Source of the DNA: DYJE01 sp041660385
GTDB taxonomy: Bacteria; Desulfobacterota; Desulfobacteria; Desulfobacterales; Desulfolunaceae
Length of the DNA stretch: 64,000 nucleotides
Direction of reading: 5' to 3'
Assembly: GCA_041660385.1 (NCBI GenBank)
Contig: JBAZWJ010000017.1
Location: 1 to 64,000 of the forward strand
Under the pieces are notes generated by a model, which saw nothing but the letters and a program-made list of their open reading frames with translations, made no database searches and was not told where the DNA came from. Made by a program: the position numbers and the translations under genes. Shown here one piece after another: positions 60,411-64,000 of the stretch (the stretch's first letter is position 1; every line of letters starts with the position of its first letter).

Positions 60411-60949
60411 ATTGCCGCCTTTCCTTTGAGTGTCATGGGAATGCCCGCAAAAGTGACCACCACCCGATCCAACTCTGACGCCACAATCTGGTTGACGATG
60501 CCCTGAACATCACGAAACATCCGGGCCAGCTTGTTTTCAGGGACAATTCCGGCCCCCACTTCATTGGATACGGCCACAACCGGACAGCCTGCCTGCTTTA
60601 TCTCGCCGCAGAGTTCCCTTGTCTTTTCAAGGATATGGGGCTGTTCCATGTCTTCCATGATCATATTGGTCACCCAGAGCGTCAGGCAATCGAGAAGAAT
60701 CACTCCGTGATCTGAGCTTTTCTGCCTGATGATTTCTGCAATATCAAGGGGTGTTTCAACAGTGAACCAGGTTCTGTCCCTGTCGTCCTGATGGCGCCTC
60801 ACCCTGTCCCGCATTTCCTGGTCCAGAGGCACACAGGTGGCAAGGTAAAGTCGTCTGCCAGGTGTCAATGATTCGGCCAGTTTCTGGGCGTATCGGCTTT
60901 TTCCGCTTTTGCATCCGCCAAGAACAAATGTATGTTCATGTCTGGTCAT
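60407..60949 (-). CDS. cobU: bifunctional adenosylcobinamide kinase/guanylyltransferase
   Basis: A 180-aa enzyme. P-loop GGCKSGKSRYAQKLAE at residues about 10-25 and RRHQDDRDRTWFTVETP, with the guanylylated His. VSNEVGAGIVPENKLARMFRDVQGIVNQIVA is typical. ATG 60949 is preferred; the earlier frame lies inside cobQ. Overlaps both neighbours, so it is translated with cobQ and cobS. Confidence 0.92.
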   Translation of the reverse strand: MTRHEHTFVLGGCKSGKSRYAQKLAESLTPGRRLYLATCVPLDQEMRDRVRRHQDDRDRTWFTVETPLDIAEIIRQKSSDHGVILLDCLTLWVTNMIMEDMEQPHILEKTRELCGEIKQAGCPVVAVSNEVGAGIVPENKLARMFRDVQGIVNQIVASELDRVVVTFAGIPMTLKGKAAM

Positions 60950-62453
60950 GGTGTACCCACCCTTTGATGTGTTCAAGATCCACATGATTCATCACATGGT
61001 CCAGCAGAAGATCGTATTCTTTTTCTCTAACGGTTAGTCCACCTGTTTCAGGAACAGAAATGTGTGGCAGTCCCATGCGGGATAAAACACCTTTCAGGAT
61101 GTCCGGGCAGTCGAACAGACCGTGCATGTATGTCCCTATCACGTTCATCGTGTCCGAAACGCACCCGTCCTCATCGCTGCATGACATGTTGTTTCGCCGG
61201 CTCACATCGAAAAGAGCCCGCCCACCGTTCCGTGTGGTTCTTCCCATATGGATTTCATAGCCGGAACCTTGTCTCCCATCCCATGAAAACCGGCTGAGGG
61301 TAGTTGTTTTCGGCTCTTCCATCACCGTTTCCACAGGCAGCAGATCAAGACCTTTTGAACTTCCCGGATTCCCTTCAAAACCTTCCGGGTCATGGAGAAC
61401 GGTGCCCAGCATCTGATAACCACCGCAGATACCCAGCACAGCCCCTCCGTTTTCCGCATAACAGCGTATGGCAGAAGCCCAGCTTTTGTCAAAAAGCCAG
61501 GTCAGATCGGATCGTGTGTTTTTCGATCCCGGCACAATCACACCTGCGTAGGTTGAAAGATCATCAGGGTTTTCCGTGAAAAAAACATCAAGCCCAGACA
61601 GATCAAAAAACGGGTCAAAGTCAGTAAAATTGGAAATATGGGGAAGACGGACAATGGCAATGGCCGGGTTTCCTGATCCTGGACCTGGCTTATTTACCGG
61701 TTTTTCGATCACCACCGAATCTTCGGCCTGAATACGAAAATGATCGAACCAGGGCAGAACACCCAGAACCTTTTTACCTGTTTTTTCTTCAATATACGTC
61801 ACACCATCATTAAAAAGCTTTATATCTCCCCTGAAACGATTGATCACAAATCCTTTGATCCTGTCTTTCAGATGATCAGGCAGACAGCATAACGTCCCCA
61901 CAATCTGTCCGAAAACACCGCCCCGGTGGATATCCGCCACAAGAATCACCGGTGCTTCGGCATATTCAGCGATTCTGAAGTTCACGATGTCATGGGCCAT
62001 GAGGTTCACTTCGGCACAGGAACCGGCTCCTTCGATCACCACCACGTCATTGGCACTCCGCAAACGATCAAGGGCATCTGTTGCCGCTTTGAAGTGCCTT
62101 TCCTTTTTCACGTGGTACTCGGAAGCCGTGTTGTTTTCAATGGCCTTACCCAGAACCACCACTTGAGAACCCACATCGCTGGTGGGTTTCAAAAGAATGG
62201 GGTTCATATCCACATGGGGAACAATACCGGCCGCTTCAGCCTGGACGATCTGCGCCCTGCCCATCTCAAGCCCTTCTGCGGTTATCCCCGAATTATTGGA
62301 CATGTTCTGAGCCTTGAACGGCGCAACCCGCAGCCCCAACCTCATGAAATACCTGCACAGAGCCGTGGTCACAATGCTCTTTCCCACATCCGACCCGGTT
62401 CCGAACACAGCGATGCAGGCGGCTGGTTGTTTGTGATTATCTTTTGCCATCAT
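60936..62453 (-). CDS. cobQ: cobyric acid synthase
   Basis: A 505-aa glutamine-dependent amidotransferase that amidates cobyrinic acid a,c-diamide at four side chains. The N-terminal dethiobiotin-synthetase-like domain has GTGSDVGKSIVTTALCRYF, the GATase-type half has AVLGICGGYQMLGTVL with the Cys nucleophile and MHGLFDCP with the His. Overlaps cobU by 14 bp. The upstream space (62454-62942) is full of repeats. Confidence 0.95.
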   Translation of the reverse strand: MMAKDNHKQPAACIAVFGTGSDVGKSIVTTALCRYFMRLGLRVAPFKAQNMSNNSGITAEGLEMGRAQIVQAEAAGIVPHVDMNPILLKPTSDVGSQVVVLGKAIENNTASEYHVKKERHFKAATDALDRLRSANDVVVIEGAGSCAEVNLMAHDIVNFRIAEYAEAPVILVADIHRGGVFGQIVGTLCCLPDHLKDRIKGFVINRFRGDIKLFNDGVTYIEEKTGKKVLGVLPWFDHFRIQAEDSVVIEKPVNKPGPGSGNPAIAIVRLPHISNFTDFDPFFDLSGLDVFFTENPDDLSTYAGVIVPGSKNTRSDLTWLFDKSWASAIRCYAENGGAVLGICGGYQMLGTVLHDPEGFEGNPGSSKGLDLLPVETVMEEPKTTTLSRFSWDGRQGSGYEIHMGRTTRNGGRALFDVSRRNNMSCSDEDGCVSDTMNVIGTYMHGLFDCPDILKGVLSRMGLPHISVPETGGLTVREKEYDLLLDHVMNHVDLEHIKGWVHHDQT

Positions 62454-62514
62454 ATTTATATCCGTTCAGTTTTTTTCAAACCAGACCATACCCGATAATA
62501 TGCGTCAGACCCTC

Positions 62515-62664
62515 GTAGGTCGGGTAGAGGGACGAAACCCGACAAATGACCCGATCCTTAAAATAATCGGACGTTTTTCTGTATCAGTGGTCAACCTTGA
62601 ATAGAACAAAACCTCTGTCTCAATGACCAGCACCCGTCGGATTTCGTTCCTCTATCCGACCTAC
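62515..62664 (+). repeat. 150-bp miniature element (copy 2), inside element H
   Basis: Left end GTAGGTCGGGTAGAGGGACG... and right end ...CCTCTATCCGACCTAC; inverse and full-length match to copy 1. The flanks GCGTCAGACCCTC (62502-62514) and TCGTTTCTCAAACTCTGAA (62665-62683) are contiguous in the uninterrupted element at 24743-24773 except for a TC present on both sides, so the insertion seems to have duplicated 2 bp. Confidence 0.8.
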
Positions 62665-62823
62665 TCGTTTCTCAAACTCTGAATCATCGTTCGACAGCAT
62701 TGAGATCCAAAGGTTATCTAATCTTTATACCGACAAGATTTTCTTGCCATGCTGCCATATTGGATAAAGTCAGAACGAAAAACATCGCAAACTCAAAAAA
62801 TGTCTGACCAATGGCACAGCAAC

Positions 62824-62926
62824 CATTCGATGTTCGATGTTGAACGTTCGATGTTCGATGTTCAATATTAAATTGCCCCCATCCTCCATTGGACGTTGAA
62901 CGTTCGACGTTGAGCGTTGGACGTTA
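62824..62926. repeat. family E iterated repeats
   Basis: GTTCGATGTTGAACGTTC-type units at 62824-62869 and again, more divergent, at 62892-62926. The 32-bp core is identical to 20444-20475. Confidence 0.7.
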
Positions 62927-62942
62927 TTTCTTTTTCATTATC

Positions 62943-63458
62943 CTACTTCTCAATCCCCACCCGCGCCATAACCCCGTTCTTATAGTAATGCTTGATCTCC
63001 CGCATTTCCGTCACCAGATCAGCCCGTTCGATCAACGCCTCACCTGCCCCGCGCCCGGTGATCACCAGTTCCACATGGTCCGGCCGAAGCTCGATCAGAT
63101 CAAGCAGCTCTTTTTCCGAAAAAAGCCCACAGGTCACAGCCACATTGGCTTCTTCAAGAATCACAAGCCCATGTTCACCTGCTTCAATAACTGACCGTGC
63201 CCGTTCATATCCTTTCCGGCCCGCAGCCATATCGTCATCGGAAGGTTTGCCTTTGACAAAGTGGCCAAGACCGTACTGTTCAATCGTGACCTTGTCGGCA
63301 AACTGTGACAGTGCCTTGATTTCGCTGTAGTCCCCTTTTTTTAGAAACTGAATGACAAAAACCTTGAACCCCGCACCAAGTGCCCGCAGACATAAACCAA
63401 GAGCCGCCGTAGTTTTTCCTTTGCCGTTTCCGGTGTAGACCTGAACATAACCTTTCAT
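62943..63458 (-). CDS. cobO: cob(I)yrinic acid a,c-diamide adenosyltransferase
   Basis: A 171-aa ATP:corrinoid adenosyltransferase of the CobA/CobO/BtuR family. GYVQVYTGNGKGKTTAALGLCLRALG gives the P-loop; LVILEEANVAVTCGLFSEKELLDLIELRP and ELVITGRGA are family motifs. It makes adenosylcob(III)yrinic diamide for CobQ. Overlaps the cobJ gene by 4 bp. Confidence 0.93.
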   Translation of the reverse strand: MKGYVQVYTGNGKGKTTAALGLCLRALGAGFKVFVIQFLKKGDYSEIKALSQFADKVTIEQYGLGHFVKGKPSDDDMAAGRKGYERARSVIEAGEHGLVILEEANVAVTCGLFSEKELLDLIELRPDHVELVITGRGAGEALIERADLVTEMREIKHYYKNGVMARVGIEK

Positions 63459-64000
63459 ATATCGTACTTCTCCGAATACCCTCTTGGCGTAATCATAAAA
63501 TCAAGATAGGCAACAGACGCGCTGCTTCCGATAAACACCGTGCTCAGCATGTCCACATCCGCTTTATCGAGATCGCCAAGGCGTGTGATGGTCACGGCCT
63601 GCCCTTCCCTCATGGCAGATTTCACGATTCCCACCGGTGTGTCGGGATGCCGATGTTTCAGAACGATTTCCTGAGCTTTTTTTAATTGCCAGTCTCTTTT
63701 TTTACTTCGGGGATTGAAAATCACAATAACAAAATCAGCCCCAGCCGCAGCCTCAATCCGTTTTTCAATCCGCTCCCAGGGCGTTAAAAGATCGGACAGA
63801 CTCACCACAGCAAAATCATGGGTTAACGGCGCTCCGAGAAGGGCCGCGCCTGATGCCAGCGCCGGAATCCCCGGAACCACTTCGATGGTAAGGGTATTCC
63901 CTTTTTGTCCATCAACCTCACTCTGACCTGGCCTCAGCACCGTAATCCCCTGCTTCTGACAGATTTCAAAAGCAAGCCCGGCCATGGCGTAAATCCCCGG
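63455..64000 (-). CDS. cobJ: precorrin-3B/cobalt-precorrin-3 C17-methyltransferase (5' partial)
   Basis: The frame continues to the right edge without a stop; PGIYAMAGLAFEI is the family's GDPGIYxMAG motif, so the start lies outside. VVPGIPALASGAALLGAPLTHDFAVVSLSDLLTPWERIEKRI and IFNPRSKKRDWQL are typical of CobJ/CbiH. It methylates C17 and drives ring contraction. First visible gene of the cobalamin cluster on this strand. Confidence 0.93.
   Translation of the reverse strand, partial: PGIYAMAGLAFEICQKQGITVLRPGQSEVDGQKGNTLTIEVVPGIPALASGAALLGAPLTHDFAVVSLSDLLTPWERIEKRIEAAAGADFVIVIFNPRSKKRDWQLKKAQEIVLKHRHPDTPVGIVKSAMREGQAVTITRLGDLDKADVDMLSTVFIGSSASVAYLDFMITPRGYSEKYDI

Noticed and set aside
62824..62926. 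Iterated GTTCGATGTTGAACG units considered as a CRISPR array
   Set aside because: Units are contiguous or overlapping without unique spacers of regular length, and no cas gene is present.
62454..62942. Cobalamin riboswitch upstream of cobQ
   Set aside because: I looked for a B12-box-like segment and saw only repeats; a covariance search would be needed to exclude it fully.

Overview
The window looks like chromosome of an anaerobic, probably sulfate-reducing member of the Desulfobacterota. This is an inference from gene content: rubredoxins and rubrerythrin-like proteins, a (4Fe-4S)/DUF3786 protein, a cytochrome bd oxidase beside NDH-2, anaerobic cobalamin genes, a class I fumarase and an AMP-ligase/acyl-CoA dehydrogenase operon. 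No dissimilatory sulfate reduction gene lies in the window, so the assignment is not proven.

Region by region. (1) 1-5970: an AT-rich mobile region joined to the 3' end of tRNA-Leu(UAG) at 5971-6055. It holds a 475-aa gene of unknown function, a decayed IS21-type istB, three small genes (one a YfjJ/inovirus Gp2-like protein, one with a C-terminal winged helix), an AlpA-like excisionase and a tyrosine integrase. Its left end lies outside the window. (2) 6326-6456: a strong sigma70-like promoter drives a probable ~96-nt RNA with two interleaved helices and a terminator. (3) 6631-10689: a class A penicillin-binding protein and fumarase. (4) 10727-19732: a redox and oxygen-defence block with rubredoxin, (4Fe-4S)/DUF3786 protein, ferredoxin, zinc-ribbon proteins, cydAB, a diiron ferritin-like protein behind a candidate sigma54 promoter, NDH-2 and a double-rubredoxin flavoprotein. 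(5) 20522-24598: four translationally coupled genes (sfsA, SRPBCC-epimerase, membrane protein, rhodanese-ferritin fusion). (6) 24951-27941: an orphan antitoxin, a deaminase, a Phd/RelE pair, and a KaiC-like/XRE/cupin fusion regulator. (7) 27952-40920: three secreted proteins that share swapped modules, a giant MalT-like/BTAD regulator, two B12-type radical SAM proteins and a radical SAM-methyltransferase fusion. (8) 41392-45636: a 945-aa surface protein with three internal 58-aa repeats, and a response-regulator/histidine-kinase hybrid. (9) 46049-53943: a TetR-controlled acyl-CoA operon ending in a ferredoxin-nitroreductase. (10) 54074-58215: a SprA-like protein, a small Cys-rich protein, YqgE, ManC and a lipoprotein. 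(11) 58326-64000: cobalamin genes cobD, cobS, cobU, cobQ, cobO and a partial cobJ, broken up by repeats.

The spaces between genes hold a dense set of dispersed repeats, several with terminal inverted repeats. One 150-bp element (41012-41162 and 62515-62664) sits inside a second repeat element that is present uninterrupted at 24691-24881, giving a natural filled/empty site comparison. The most promising items for new biology are the structured RNA at 6361-6456, the tRNA-Leu element with its unknown cargo gene, the radical SAM trio, the module-sharing secreted proteins, the KaiC-like/XRE/cupin fusion, and the nested miniature elements.
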